DNA of 64,000 nucleotides, taken from Gimesia sp. GTDB taxonomy: Bacteria > Planctomycetota > Planctomycetia > Planctomycetales > Planctomycetaceae. Both the position numbers and the translations under genes were made by a program. Location of the stretch: assembly GCF_040219335.1 (NCBI RefSeq), contig NZ_JAVJSQ010000003.1, positions 62,001 to 126,000 on the forward strand, read 5' to 3'. The notes under the pieces are model-generated. The model had not been told where the DNA came from, made no database searches, and worked only from the letters and a program-made list of their open reading frames with translations. Positions 7,301 to 15,949 of this stretch are shown here, piece after piece (position 1 is the first letter of the stretch; the number at the start of each line of letters is the position of its first letter).

Positions 7301-9022
7301 ATGACATCCCCCGAAGGCCCCAAGCTTTCCAAGCTCGAATCTCTCAAAGAAGGCAGCCATCAGCTGCGCGGAACCATTGCTGAAGAACTGCTTAACGAAA
7401 GCGACCAGTTTTCCGGCGATTCGCTGCAACTCCTGAAGCATCACGGTACCTACCAGCAGGACGATCGTGACCTGAGAAAAGCCAAAAATCCGGATGGAAC
7501 TCCCAAAGGCAAGTCATACAGCTGCATGATCCGAACCCGCGTGCCGGGTGGTAAGGTCACCTCAGATCAGTTCCTGGCCGAACTGGATCTGTGTGAAAAA
7601 TACGGCGACGGAACCGTGCGTCTGACCACGCGCCAGGGCTTCCAGCTGCACGGCGTGATCAAAGGCAACCTGCGGGACGCCATCAAAGGGATCAACGAAA
7701 CCAAACTGACCACCCTGGCCGCCTGTGGTGACGTGAACCGTAACGTGATGGCCTGCCCGGCTCCTTACAAGAACAACCAGGTCTTCGACGCAATGCAGAA
7801 CATGGCGTATGCCATCGCAGAACACCTGCGTCCCAAAACAACGGCTTACTTCGATCTGTGGATTACCGACGAAGATGGCAACAAAACCAACGAAGCGGAA
7901 TTCCAGCCGGTAGAAGAGCCGATTTACGGCAAGACCTACCTGCCCCGTAAGTTCAAGATCGGTATTGCTCTGCCGGAAGATAACTGCGTTGACATCTTCA
8001 CCCAGGATATCGGCCTGCTGGGAATTGTCGAAAGCGATGAAATCGTCGGCTACAACTTCTACGTCGGCGGCGGAATGGGAGTCACTCCCAGTAAGAAAGA
8101 CACCTATCCCGCTCTGGGCAAGCTGCTCGGCTTTGTGCCCAACGATCAGGTTCTGGCGGTCGCCGAAGCGGTCGTGAAAGTCCAGCGTGACTTCGGAAAC
8201 CGGGAAGACCGGAAACGGGCCCGTATGAAGTATCTGGTGGACGATCTGGGAATCGAGAAATTCCGCGAAAAGGTTGCTGAGTACTTCGGTTCTGAAATCG
8301 CCGCTCCACGCGACGTGGAAGTGACCGGCATTGACGATCACATGGGCTGGCATGAGCAGGGGGATGGCAAGCTGTTCCTCGGCGTGAACATCGAAAACGG
8401 ACGTATCAAAGACGATGGCGACCTGCGGATTAAGTCCGGCCTGCGGAAGATCCTCGAAACCTACAAACTGGACGCCCGGATCACTGCCAAGCAGAGTGTT
8501 ATTTTCTGTGATATTGATCCCGCTGACAAGCAGGGGATCGAACAGATCCTGGCCGATCACGGCATGAAACGGGCTGAGGAACTGACCCTCATCCGTCGCT
8601 TCTCAATGGCCTGCCCGGCACTTCCCATGTGTGGCCTTTCGATTACAGAATCCGAACGGGTCATGCCTGATCTGATTACCGAATTCGAAGAAGAACTGGC
8701 CCGCCTGGATCTGCAGGATGAGCGGATTTCGGTCAACATGACCGGCTGCCCCAACGGCTGTGCCCGTCCTTATGTTCCGGATATCGGACTGGTCGGCAAA
8801 GCAGTGGGCAAGTATACGGTATTCCTGGGTGGAAACTCGCTGGGGAACCGACTGGCCTTCATTTATGATGATCTCGTTCCACTGAACGAAGTCACCAGTC
8901 GCCTGTCACCCGTGCTGGAATTCTTCAAAGAAGAACGTCAGCCCGGCGAAGCCTTTGGTGATTTCTGCCATCGGATGGGTAAAGAAACCCTGCAGGAAAA
9001 AGCGGGGCTGGCAGCCAAATAA
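7301..9022 (+). CDS. cysI: Assimilatory sulfite reductase, siroheme/4Fe-4S hemoprotein
   Basis: A 573-aa enzyme that reduces sulfite to sulfide by six electrons. The four cluster/siroheme cysteines are present: C438 and C444 in ACPALPMCGLS, and C483 and C487 in TGCPNGCARP. Both the spacing and the residue numbers are close to those of E. coli CysI. The halves of the ferredoxin-like repeat are visible, with TRQGFQLHG near the N-terminus and GGGMGVTPSKKDTYP in the middle. The start at 7301 (MTSPEGPKLSK) is preferred over a 12-codon upstream ATG because of the SD-like AGGA. No cysJ flavoprotein is adjacent, so the electron donor (NADPH-flavoprotein or ferredoxin) is open. A CysH-type reductase is encoded at 25.1-25.9 kb. 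Confidence 0.93.
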   Translation: MTSPEGPKLSKLESLKEGSHQLRGTIAEELLNESDQFSGDSLQLLKHHGTYQQDDRDLRKAKNPDGTPKGKSYSCMIRTRVPGGKVTSDQFLAELDLCEKYGDGTVRLTTRQGFQLHGVIKGNLRDAIKGINETKLTTLAACGDVNRNVMACPAPYKNNQVFDAMQNMAYAIAEHLRPKTTAYFDLWITDEDGNKTNEAEFQPVEEPIYGKTYLPRKFKIGIALPEDNCVDIFTQDIGLLGIVESDEIVGYNFYVGGGMGVTPSKKDTYPALGKLLGFVPNDQVLAVAEAVVKVQRDFGNREDRKRARMKYLVDDLGIEKFREKVAEYFGSEIAAPRDVEVTGIDDHMGWHEQGDGKLFLGVNIENGRIKDDGDLRIKSGLRKILETYKLDARITAKQSVIFCDIDPADKQGIEQILADHGMKRAEELTLIRRFSMACPALPMCGLSITESERVMPDLITEFEEELARLDLQDERISVNMTGCPNGCARPYVPDIGLVGKAVGKYTVFLGGNSLGNRLAFIYDDLVPLNEVTSRLSPVLEFFKEERQPGEAFGDFCHRMGKETLQEKAGLAAK

Positions 9023-9104
9023 TTCTGTCGGAATTGTCTGTTTGAATATGAACCTTCCGGCAGGCAGGCTGTCTTTCATTTTGACAAAATCAATCCGGAA
9101 CGGG

Positions 9105-9133
9105 TTGACCCTGTCTGATCGCGCGGGTAGATT
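9105..9133 (+). promoter_or_regulatory. Predicted sigma70-type promoter of the leuA leader transcript
   Basis: TTGACC at 9105-9110 and TAGATT at 9128-9133 are separated by exactly 17 bp. Transcription would begin near 9140, about 54 nt ahead of the leader-peptide ATG. This is read directly from sequence and has not been tested. Another TTGACA at 9081 lacks a good partner. Confidence 0.55.
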
Positions 9134-9193
9134 ATCTGCAACAGACAGCCTCTAAGGCTGCTGAGAACCGGAAATTACGAGTATTAACGACCA

Positions 9194-9259
9194 ATGCGAA
9201 ATTACAATCTCCTAAACCTGAACCTGCTACGAAGCCTGCTGCTACCAGCCAGGTCTTAG
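9194..9259 (+). CDS. Leucine-rich leader peptide of the leuA attenuator
   Basis: A 21-codon frame starting ATG CGA AAT TAC and ending TAG. Residues 5-17 read NLLNLNLLRSLLL, and 8 of the 21 residues are leucine, encoded by CTC, CTA and CTG. It sits 145 bp before leuA, between a good promoter and an intrinsic terminator. The Shine-Dalgarno sequence is weak. The composition and position are those of the classical leu leader peptides, where ribosome stalling at Leu codons senses charged tRNA-Leu. It is analogous to leuL of enterobacteria but too short for homology to be argued. Confidence 0.8.
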   Translation: MRNYNLLNLNLLRSLLLPARS

Positions 9260-9305
9260 GTTCTTTGTACGATTGTAAATCAAAATACAGTGAAACCCTG
9301 AGACC
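9211..9305 (+). promoter_or_regulatory. Ribosome-mediated attenuator: protector and antiterminator pairings for leuA
   Basis: Three mutually exclusive RNA pairings can be drawn by eye. Segment 1, CCTAAACCT (9211-9219), lies inside the Leu codons and pairs with segment 2, AGGTCTTAGG (9251-9260), giving 9 bp with one bulge. Segment 2, GGTCTTAGG (9252-9260), overlapping the leader stop codon, also pairs with segment 3, CCTGAGACC (9297-9305), giving 9 bp with one G-U. Segment 3 is the left arm of the terminator. A ribosome stalled on the Leu codons would cover segment 1, free segment 2 to form the antiterminator and let leuA be transcribed. Confidence 0.8.
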
Positions 9306-9328
9306 AGATCGGCCTCAGGGTTTTTTAT
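9294..9328 (+). terminator. Attenuator terminator upstream of leuA
   Basis: Stem AAACCCTGAG / CTCAGGGTTT with loop ACCAGATCGGC, followed by a T6 run and TTATTTT. It lies 75 bp before the leuA ATG, so it would stop transcription ahead of the gene. Its left arm is shared with the antiterminator. Confidence 0.88.
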
Positions 9329-9403
9329 TTTCCCCACTGGTACTATTCTGGTCTCTCAACAGCGTCCCTCAGCGGGGCGTCAACCGATTCATGGAGCAAA
9401 CCA

Positions 9404-10927
9404 ATGTCCAATGACACAGTAAAAATCTTTGACACCACCTTGAGAGACGGTGAACAGTCCCCCGGTTGCAGTATGACAACCGCTGAAAAGTTGAAAGTGG
9501 CCAAAGAGCTGGTCGCGCTGGGTGTCGATATCATTGAAGCCGGTTTTCCCATCGCTTCGCCCGGCGATTTCGATGCGGTCCGTAAGATTGCCACCCAGTT
9601 CGGCGATCAGACCACCATCTGCGGCCTCGCCCGCTGTCGTAAGGAAGACATTGACCGGGCCTGGGAAGCGTTGAAAGAAGCCAAAAACTCCCGGATCCAC
9701 GTCTTTTTAGCCACCAGTTCGATTCATCGCGAACACAAGCTCAAGATGAGCAAGGAACAGATCATCGAAACCGCGGTGGAGATGGTCAAACGGGCCCGCG
9801 ATTACTGTCCGGATATCGAATTCTCCCCGGAAGATGCCGCCCGGACCGAGAAAGACTTCCTCTGTGAAGTGGTCGAGCGAGCCATCGAAGCGGGCGCATC
9901 GACGGTAAACATTCCCGATACGGTCGGCTATGCGACTCCCGCGCATTTCCATGATGTGATCACCACGTTGAAGAAGAATGTCTCCAACATCGATCAGGCG
10001 ATTATCAGCACCCACTGTCATAACGACCTGGGACTCGCCGTCGCCAACAGTCTGGCCGCAGTCGAAGCCGGCGCGCGACAGATCGAATGCACGATCAACG
10101 GCCTGGGTGAACGGGCCGGTAACTGTGCTCTCGAAGAAGTCGTCATGGCCTTGAAAACCCGTGCCGACTACTATGGCGTGAATACGAACATCAATACAAA
10201 ACGCCTCTACCCCATCAGCCATCTCGTCTCCACCGTCACCGGCATGGCTGTCCAGCGGAACAAAGCGATTGTGGGCAAGAACGCTTTCGCTCACGAAGCG
10301 GGAATCCACCAGCATGGCGTGCTGCAGGAACGGACCACCTACGAAATCATGTCTCCCGAAGACGTGGGTTATGTGGGAACGAACCTCGTGCTCGGCAAAC
10401 ACAGCGGCCGGCACGCTTTCCGGGATCGTGTTCAATCGCTGGGACATACCCTCGATGACGCGACGTTCGAACGGATCTTTAACGAGTTCATCACTCTGGC
10501 CGATAAGAAGAAAGAGATCTACGACTCAGACATTGTCGCCCTGATCGAAAACCAGGTCTCCGATGCACCGGAAAAATGGTCCATCGCCCGTTTCCATACC
10601 TCCGCCGGCACCGGTACCATCGCGACGGCGACGATTGAGCTCGCTGACGAAGACGGTAAAATCCACTGTGATGCCGCTACCGGCGACGGTCCTGTCGATG
10701 CCGTATTCCGTGCATTGGAACGCATTACTGGCATCTCGGCGGTACTGGAACAGTATCACGTCGGCAGTGTTTCCAGCGGTAAAGACGCACAGGGCGAGGT
10801 ACGTGTCGAAGTTCGCATTAACGGCGAGATGTTTAACGGGCGCAGCGTCAGCACCGATATCATCGAGTCCAGTGCGAAAGCATACCTGCAGGCGATCAAC
10901 AAAGCCGTTGGTCGTGGGGAAAACTGA
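9404..10927 (+). CDS. leuA: 2-isopropylmalate synthase
   Basis: A 507-aa cytoplasmic enzyme condensing acetyl-CoA with 2-oxoisovalerate, the first committed step of leucine synthesis. Seen: the N-terminal [16 protein letters not shown] with the metal-binding D and the catalytic Arg, the metal-binding [12 protein letters not shown], the [14 protein letters not shown] signature, and [12 protein letters not shown]. The C-terminal domain (from about residue 385 onward) is the LeuA regulatory domain that binds leucine. Length is typical of the LeuA1 type. The attenuator just upstream predicts control by charged tRNA-Leu as well as by feedback. No other leu genes are adjacent. Confidence 0.95.
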   Translation: MSNDTVKIFDTTLRDGEQSPGCSMTTAEKLKVAKELVALGVDIIEAGFPIASPGDFDAVRKIATQFGDQTTICGLARCRKEDIDRAWEALKEAKNSRIHVFLATSSIHREHKLKMSKEQIIETAVEMVKRARDYCPDIEFSPEDAARTEKDFLCEVVERAIEAGASTVNIPDTVGYATPAHFHDVITTLKKNVSNIDQAIISTHCHNDLGLAVANSLAAVEAGARQIECTINGLGERAGNCALEEVVMALKTRADYYGVNTNINTKRLYPISHLVSTVTGMAVQRNKAIVGKNAFAHEAGIHQHGVLQERTTYEIMSPEDVGYVGTNLVLGKHSGRHAFRDRVQSLGHTLDDATFERIFNEFITLADKKKEIYDSDIVALIENQVSDAPEKWSIARFHTSAGTGTIATATIELADEDGKIHCDAATGDGPVDAVFRALERITGISAVLEQYHVGSVSSGKDAQGEVRVEVRINGEMFNGRSVSTDIIESSAKAYLQAINKAVGRGEN

Positions 10928-10957
10928 AAACCGACCTGAATTCGAACTGAGTCAGTA

Positions 10958-11398
10958 ATGACCATGCACGATCCTGAACCATCATCCCGTCGCATCAAAG
11001 GCAGAACGATTGTGATCAGCCTGTTGATCTTCGGGCTGGTGATGTCAGGATCTTTGTACGTGTTTCAGGCCATCAACACCTATCCCTTCGCCGAAACTCA
11101 GCAGGCGCTGGCTCAGAAGTTCCCGAAGTCCCGTCCCCGCGTTGAAGGGGGACGGCTCAAGGGAAAAGAGATCAACCCGCTCACCTTCCGGGTGACGCTC
11201 GCAGTCGACTTTAATCCCAATGAGAACCAGGGCCGCATCGACGAGCTGGCGGATCAGGTGCTGCTCGTCGCCCGTGAGCATCTTGACCTCAACGAGTATG
11301 AAGTCGCCGAACTGCACTTCTATCAGCCGATCCCGGAACAGCAGATTCTGATGCGGGATCTCGAAATCGATCTGGCCGACTGGCAGAAACAGCACTGA
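10958..11398 (+). CDS. Hypothetical single-pass membrane protein
   Basis: A 146-aa protein with a basic N-terminus (SSRRIKGRT) and one transmembrane helix (VISLLIFGLVMSGSLYVF, about residues 19-37), so probably N-in with the rest outside the membrane. The soluble part holds an alternating beta pattern (FRVTLAVDFNPNENQGRIDELADQVLLVAREHL) ending in an acidic helix. I recognise no family. It begins 30 bp after leuA and may be cotranscribed; nothing links it to leucine synthesis. Confidence 0.65.
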   Translation: MTMHDPEPSSRRIKGRTIVISLLIFGLVMSGSLYVFQAINTYPFAETQQALAQKFPKSRPRVEGGRLKGKEINPLTFRVTLAVDFNPNENQGRIDELADQVLLVAREHLDLNEYEVAELHFYQPIPEQQILMRDLEIDLADWQKQH

Positions 11399-11429
11399 CG
11401 CTTCCGTGAGACCAGCGCCCACACAACAG

Positions 11430-11463
11430 ACAGGCCTGTCGAACTAACCGACACGCCTGTTTC
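11430..11463 (+). terminator. Hairpin, probable terminator of the leuA unit
   Basis: Stem ACAGGCCTGTCG / CGACACGCCTGT (11 of 12 pairs, one C-C mismatch) with a 7-nt loop and a short T-run (TTT). It lies 31 bp beyond the stop at 11398. The short T-tract makes it a weak intrinsic terminator. Confidence 0.5.
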
Positions 11464-11651
11464 CCGCAGAGTAATCGTTGTCCGTCACCGCTTACGAAAA
11501 ACAGCCTGAATCCCGCTGAAAAACGCTTTTCCAAGATTCGCCACGAAATCCCGCGTATTGGCATGAACATTGCCAATACACTTTCTGCCTGCTAAGCATT
11601 TCCGTCGAGAAGCATGAGTCCTCTCATCCACTTTTCCGGGAACACGAAAAT

Positions 11652-11712
11652 AATGGTTACCCTCCAGCCTGTGTGATGACGCCCGTCTTTATTGGCTGGA
11701 GGGTTAACCATT
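11652..11712. repeat. Long intergenic inverted repeat
   Basis: Left arm AATGGTTACCCTCCAGCC (11652-11669) pairs with right arm GGCTGGAGGGTTAACCATT (11694-11712), an 18-bp stem with a single bulged T and a 24-nt loop. Neither side has a proper T-run on the plus strand. It is too exact to be chance, but whether it is a terminator, a small-RNA element or a dispersed repeat is open. Confidence 0.7.
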
Positions 11713-11834
11713 TATGGCCTGCTCCCTTGTGAGTATCCCCGTTCGCGCCGCTTCCCTTCCGAAAGATCCTGGCTCCGGCTATCATCGAACGTATCGTAAG
11801 TGACGAGGAAATTCCTGTTTCAACCTGAGCGGTC

Positions 11835-13595
11835 ATGACTTCACTGCAACAGCAACTCCAGAACTCCAGAAGCTTCTGGCTGGTCATCAGCATCCTGCTG
11901 CTGTTTCAATTCTGTCTCGGCCTGTATTCAGCACAAAAGCTGAGTGTCACGCACGACGAATACTGGCATCTGCCGGTCGGCCTGCTCACCTGGAAAACGG
12001 GACGGACCGACTACGATCGGCTGAACCCGCCCCTGATTCGCAACTGGGCGACTCTCCCCCTGTTATTCACGTCGGCCCAAACCGGCGATCCGGAGCACTC
12101 CTCCGATCCTGCCGATTACGGAGACGCGTTTCTCAAGGCGAATCCGGAAGATTATCACCACTATTACGTCCTCGGACGCGTGATGATTCTCATTCTGGCG
12201 GTGGCTTCGGGACTGCTACTGGCAGTCTGGGCCCGCGAACTGTTCGGTCCCTCTGCGGCCTGTCTGGCGGTTTTTCTGTGGAGTATGAGCCCCAACGTTC
12301 TGGCGAATGCCGCTCTGGGAACGCAGGACCTGGCGATCGCGGGCTGCTTCCTGGCAACCTTGTATTGCGGTTGGAAATTCGCGTTAGCGGGATCGTGGAA
12401 GTGGGCGCTGATTACCGGCGCCGTACTGGGGCTGGCCCAAATCACGAAATATACGGCCATTCTGCTCGTGCCTCTGTTGATCATGCAGTGGTTCCTGCTG
12501 CGAGTCAAAAACCCGGAAATCAAGACGGAGACTCCCGCGAAGGTCATACTCGGACGCTGGGTTGCCTTGCTGCTCATGTGCGGTCTGATCATGAACGCCG
12601 GCTACCTGTTTCAGGGCAGCTTTCAGTCCGCCAGCACGTATCAGTTTCAGAGCTCGGAATTGAAAATTCTGAACCAGTTGCCTGCCCAGTTGCAGAGCCT
12701 CCCCCTGCCGCTGCCGCAGGATTACCTCCTCGGTTTTGACCTGCAGCGGCATATCATGCAGCAGTCACACCCCACGTTTCTGGATCTGGAATGGCGGCTT
12801 ACCGGCTTTCGCAGCTATTACATTTTTACCCTGCTGTATAAACTTCCCCACGGTGTCCAGTTGCTGTTCCTTCTGTCAGCCTGGCAGTGGTTTCAACAAC
12901 GGCGCACGCAGCTCATGTCTCCCCGGGTTCTGGGCATGCTGTTAAGCCCGGTTGTGCTGCTGGTCGGCATTGCCAGTCTGTCGAATAATCAGCTCGGTCT
13001 GCGGTACATCCTGCCGGTGATTCCCTTTCTGTTTCTGTTGATCGCCCCCCTGGGGGAACAGCTCGATCTGGAAAAAAGGAAGGCCCTGGCGCTGGCCGTG
13101 ATCGTCGCCTGCGTGAGTCTCCCCTTCTCGCTCCGCTATGCACCGGATCACCTGGCATACTTCAACGAGTTCTCCGGCGGTCCCGAAAATGGCAGCTATC
13201 ACCTCATCGATTCCAACATCGACTGGGGACAGGATTTCTATCGCCTCATAGCGTATCTGGAACAGCATCCGACAGACAATCTGGGACTGGCGTATTTCGG
13301 CACGATTCCCCCTTCCACTTTGGGAACTGCCTACCGGATCCCGCCGGAACTGCAGCCGCAACCAGGAACGTATGCGATCAGTGTCAGCCTGCTGCAGGGG
13401 CGCCCCTATTCGGTGCGTAAAGAGGATGGCAGCCGGCACAATCTCGGTACCGATGCCCTCGGCTATTTTCGCTTTTTTGAACCCAAACAACGGCTGGGAT
13501 ACTCAATCAACGTATATGAGCTGACACCCGAAGACGTTTACCGCTGGCAGAATGCAGTCAACCAGGCGCGCATGGGGCTCATGCCCTCCAATTAA
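11835..13595 (+). CDS. GT-C type membrane glycosyltransferase (PMT/ArnT-like)
   Basis: A 586-aa polytopic membrane protein with about ten hydrophobic helices. The first periplasmic loop carries SVTHDEYWHLPVG, the acidic (D-E) motif expected of GT-C enzymes that use polyprenyl-phosphate sugar donors, followed by DYDRLNPPLIRNWA. A C-terminal soluble part has YFNEFSGGPENG and DSNIDWGQDFYRL, a pattern I associate with planctomycete GT39-like proteins. It would transfer a sugar to a protein or lipid at the outer face of the membrane; acceptor and donor cannot be told. It stands alone, convergent with mobA. Confidence 0.75.
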   Translation: MTSLQQQLQNSRSFWLVISILLLFQFCLGLYSAQKLSVTHDEYWHLPVGLLTWKTGRTDYDRLNPPLIRNWATLPLLFTSAQTGDPEHSSDPADYGDAFLKANPEDYHHYYVLGRVMILILAVASGLLLAVWARELFGPSAACLAVFLWSMSPNVLANAALGTQDLAIAGCFLATLYCGWKFALAGSWKWALITGAVLGLAQITKYTAILLVPLLIMQWFLLRVKNPEIKTETPAKVILGRWVALLLMCGLIMNAGYLFQGSFQSASTYQFQSSELKILNQLPAQLQSLPLPLPQDYLLGFDLQRHIMQQSHPTFLDLEWRLTGFRSYYIFTLLYKLPHGVQLLFLLSAWQWFQQRRTQLMSPRVLGMLLSPVVLLVGIASLSNNQLGLRYILPVIPFLFLLIAPLGEQLDLEKRKALALAVIVACVSLPFSLRYAPDHLAYFNEFSGGPENGSYHLIDSNIDWGQDFYRLIAYLEQHPTDNLGLAYFGTIPPSTLGTAYRIPPELQPQPGTYAISVSLLQGRPYSVRKEDGSRHNLGTDALGYFRFFEPKQRLGYSINVYELTPEDVYRWQNAVNQARMGLMPSN

Positions 13596-13616
13596 ACCGA
13601 CTGTCTGCCGGAATGC

Positions 13617-14267
13617 TCAGTCAGAAAACGGAAGTACTGTTGAATCCGTGATTTCCAGTTCGTTGAGCAGTGTCTGGTACTGAGCACGCGTATTGATATT
13701 TCGCAGGCTCCGCAAACCCGGATCAAATTCCTGCAGTTCCGTCGTTTCCAGAAAGACTGAATCCACCTGCTCAACGAGGTCAATCGGGCGTCGTTTTCCC
13801 TGTGACAACAGTTGTTGAATCGTCTCGAGCAGCGAGACGCGATAGATGGCCGCCAGCGGGTGCAGGCGGTCTCCTTCGCGAACCATCGCCAGTTGGTTGT
13901 TTCCCAGTCGGGAGCAGAGGCGTTCGATCATTGCAGTCTCTATCAGAGGCGTATCACAGCCCGATATAAACACGGCTTCGCATTTCCCGTGCAATGCTTC
14001 AAGTCCCTGCCCAATCGCCGCGAGAGGCCCTTCCAGCGGCTCTCGATCGAAATAAACGGGGACATCGGCAGGCAGTGTCGGAAGCCGTTGATCGGGGGAG
14101 GCCATCACCGCTAGCGGACTGAGACAGGAGCCGATGATTCTCACCACGCGCTGCAGCATCACTTCCTGGCCCAGAGGCAGCAGGGCTTTAGGATAATTCA
14201 TCCGCGAACTGGCACCACCACAGAGTACGATTCCGCCGACCTTCAATTCCGCGTTTGAGTTTGACAT
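13617..14267 (-). CDS. mobA: Molybdenum cofactor guanylyltransferase-like NTP transferase
   Basis: A 216-aa nucleotidyltransferase of the MobA/NTP_transf_3 type, expected to attach GMP to molybdopterin. The N-terminal loop GIVLCGGASSRMNYPKALLPLG matches the GG.S.RMG.DK consensus, with Tyr-Pro in place of the usual Gly-x-Asp region. The metal-binding segment FISGCDTPLIE lies near residue 98. LREGDRLHPLAAIY-like sequence (VREGDRLHPLAAIY) matches the MobA substrate region. Length is normal. No other moa/moe genes are in the window. A related cytidylyltransferase function (MocA) is the main alternative. Confidence 0.78.
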   Translation of the reverse strand: MSNSNAELKVGGIVLCGGASSRMNYPKALLPLGQEVMLQRVVRIIGSCLSPLAVMASPDQRLPTLPADVPVYFDREPLEGPLAAIGQGLEALHGKCEAVFISGCDTPLIETAMIERLCSRLGNNQLAMVREGDRLHPLAAIYRVSLLETIQQLLSQGKRRPIDLVEQVDSVFLETTELQEFDPGLRSLRNINTRAQYQTLLNELEITDSTVLPFSD

Positions 14268-14344
14268 CTCAGCTCAAGTAATTTACAAACAAAAATGAAA
14301 GTCACAGTTTAACAACTTCTCCTCTCAAGAAGCGATCCGAAATC

Positions 14345-14776
14345 ATGAGTGATCAGAATTCTGAACAGGAACCATGGTATCGCGATGGCCTGAATTTCAC
14401 CTGTACACAATGTGGAAACTGTTGCACGGGTGCGCCGGGAGTGGTCTGGGTCGATGATGCAGAAATCAAAGCGATAGCAGACTTAACGGGAAAATCGACG
14501 GGAGAAATTATGTTAATGCATACTCGGCTTTACGCAGGTCGACGCACCTTAACGGAATATGCAAACGGGGATTGCACTTTCTTTGATCCCGAAAAACGTG
14601 GCTGCACAATTTATGAAGCACGTCCGGTGCAATGTCGCACCTGGCCTTTCTGGAATTCGAATCTGAAAGACAAAGCAAGTTGGGACTCTCTCTCTCCCGA
14701 CTGCCCTGGTGCAGGTAAAGGTGCCTTCGTCAGCTTCGAAGAAATTCAAAAACGTTCTGAGCAAATCGACTTGTGA
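14345..14776 (+). CDS. YkgJ-family cysteine-cluster protein
   Basis: A 143-aa soluble protein with the YkgJ/UPF0153 cysteine pattern: FTCTQCGNCCTG near residue 20, then GDCTFFDPEKRGCTIYEARPVQCRTWPFW and a last Cys in SPDCPG. Eight cysteines in this order are thought to bind a zinc or iron-sulfur centre. Biochemical function of the family is unknown to me. It is divergent from mobA with a 77-bp gap and stands alone. Confidence 0.85.
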   Translation: MSDQNSEQEPWYRDGLNFTCTQCGNCCTGAPGVVWVDDAEIKAIADLTGKSTGEIMLMHTRLYAGRRTLTEYANGDCTFFDPEKRGCTIYEARPVQCRTWPFWNSNLKDKASWDSLSPDCPGAGKGAFVSFEEIQKRSEQIDL

Positions 14777-15384
14777 AACAGCAGCGCGTCGTAAGTCAGG
14801 TGAGAACTTTCCGTTTGTGCTGCGCACTGTTTTAATGATGACAGCGCTCTGACTTGAAATGCATTTCGATACCGTCAGAATCTCGATCGCCTGGTGAATT
14901 TCGATTTTATTTCGGTTCAATAAGTAACGGTTGAGCAAGACTTTGGAACGTCGAAAACGACTTGTTCTGCTCACAGAGGGCACTTTTTTTCATTTAACTT
15001 CGAAGTTTGTCAAAAAATCTTACAGTCTGGATATAGGGACTATAACGAAGTTACGAATCCTGGTTCCGGGGTTCTGAGCCGAAACCATCACTACCCCTAT
15101 CCTGTTTATCAGATTACACTTAAGTCGGTTAACAGATCTCATTTTCCGTCGAAAACCCCTGCTCATGCGGTTTTGGCTTTTGACAGTTGAACAGTGTCAC
15201 CCTGTCCAAGAACCAGTCGCGAAACCCCTGCACTGAAAGATCGGTCTTGACTTACTGTTCAATTGTGGGAAATAATCTATTGTGACACTAAGTCGTGTAA
15301 CCCATTACAGTTGAGACGGCTCTCGAGTGCCCAGCGGAAGGGCGTAGCTGTCCGACGGCTTCTCAAAATTGGGAGAACCCAGTC
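14777..15384. other. 608-bp intergenic region upstream of the HU gene
   Basis: No coding frame is convincing. It contains a 12-bp palindrome GAAATGCATTTC (14856-14867), AT-rich stretches, and several promoter-like boxes, including TTGTCA at 15007 and the TTGACT pair listed separately. The length suggests several promoters or a long 5' leader for the HU gene. Confidence 0.45.
15247..15278 (+). promoter_or_regulatory. Possible promoter of the HU gene
   Basis: TTGACT at 15247-15252 with AATAAT/TAATCT around 15271-15278 (spacer 18-20). The transcript would start near 15285, about 100 nt before the GTG start. Spacing is slightly long, so this is only a candidate. Confidence 0.3.
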
Positions 15385-15855
15385 GTGACGAAAAAAGAGA
15401 TTGTCAAAGTGATTTCGGAAGAGATTGGTCTGACACAACTCAAGACAAAAGAGATTGTGCAAAAAACGTTCGATGCGATTGTCGATACACTCGTCACCGA
15501 CAAACGAATTGAGCTCCGCAATTTTGGCGTTTTCGAAGTCAAAAAGCGGGCGGCCCGTAAAGCCAGAAATCCAAGAACAGGCGAACGCGTCGACGTGGAG
15601 GAGAAGTACGTCGTCACATTCAAGCCTGGTAAGGAAATGGAAAAACGTGTACGCGACCTGGAAGAAGAAGCAGCCAAGCTCAAAGCGGCCGCTGCCTCCC
15701 AACCACCGGTGAGCAGTCCACCTGCGGCAGCAGCACCTCCGCAGCAGACTCCTCCACCACCGTCGGCACCACCCAGTCCCGGTACGACACCAGGGTCCCC
15801 TCAAGTAGGAAGCTATAACAATTCCTACCCGTCGGGTACGCAGCATACACCTTAA
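15385..15855 (+). CDS. HU/IHF-family DNA-binding protein with proline-rich tail
   Basis: A 156-aa nucleoid-associated protein. Residues 1-92 are a full HU/IHF domain ([20 protein letters not shown] at the N-terminus, then [25 protein letters not shown] with the DNA-binding beta arm, then [13 protein letters not shown]). The following 60 residues are a disordered tail rich in Ala, Pro, Gln and Ser ([15 protein letters not shown]), ending [12 protein letters not shown]. The start is GTG at 15385, with GGGAG nine nucleotides upstream. A plain HU is about 90 aa, so the tail is an addition. A strong terminator follows. Confidence 0.9.
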   Translation: MTKKEIVKVISEEIGLTQLKTKEIVQKTFDAIVDTLVTDKRIELRNFGVFEVKKRAARKARNPRTGERVDVEEKYVVTFKPGKEMEKRVRDLEEEAAKLKAAAASQPPVSSPPAAAAPPQQTPPPPSAPPSPGTTPGSPQVGSYNNSYPSGTQHTP

Positions 15856-15907
15856 GCCTTTTTCTTAAAGACCTTATTGTGGAAAGAACTGGTATGAGTT
15901 TTCTCAT

Positions 15908-15949
15908 AACCGGTCTGATTTGATGGTACATCAACAGACCGGTTTTTTT
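15908..15949 (+). terminator. Rho-independent terminator of the HU gene
   Basis: Stem AACCGGTCTG / CAGACCGGTT, with a second inner pairing TTGATG / CATCAA, followed by T7. It lies 52 bp past the stop. Confidence 0.9.

Larger units (their letters stand above)
11399..11834. other. 436-bp intergenic region with two strong hairpins
   Basis: Contains the hairpin at 11430-11460 and the long inverted repeat at 11652-11712, listed separately. Otherwise no gene or clear promoter is seen between the hypothetical membrane protein and the GT-C glycosyltransferase. Confidence 0.5.

Noticed and set aside
7562-8560. 332-codon open frame on the minus strand inside cysI
   Set aside because: It is antisense to a gene with all its cluster cysteines in place, and its translation has no domain or export features. 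Long antisense frames are expected with this codon bias.
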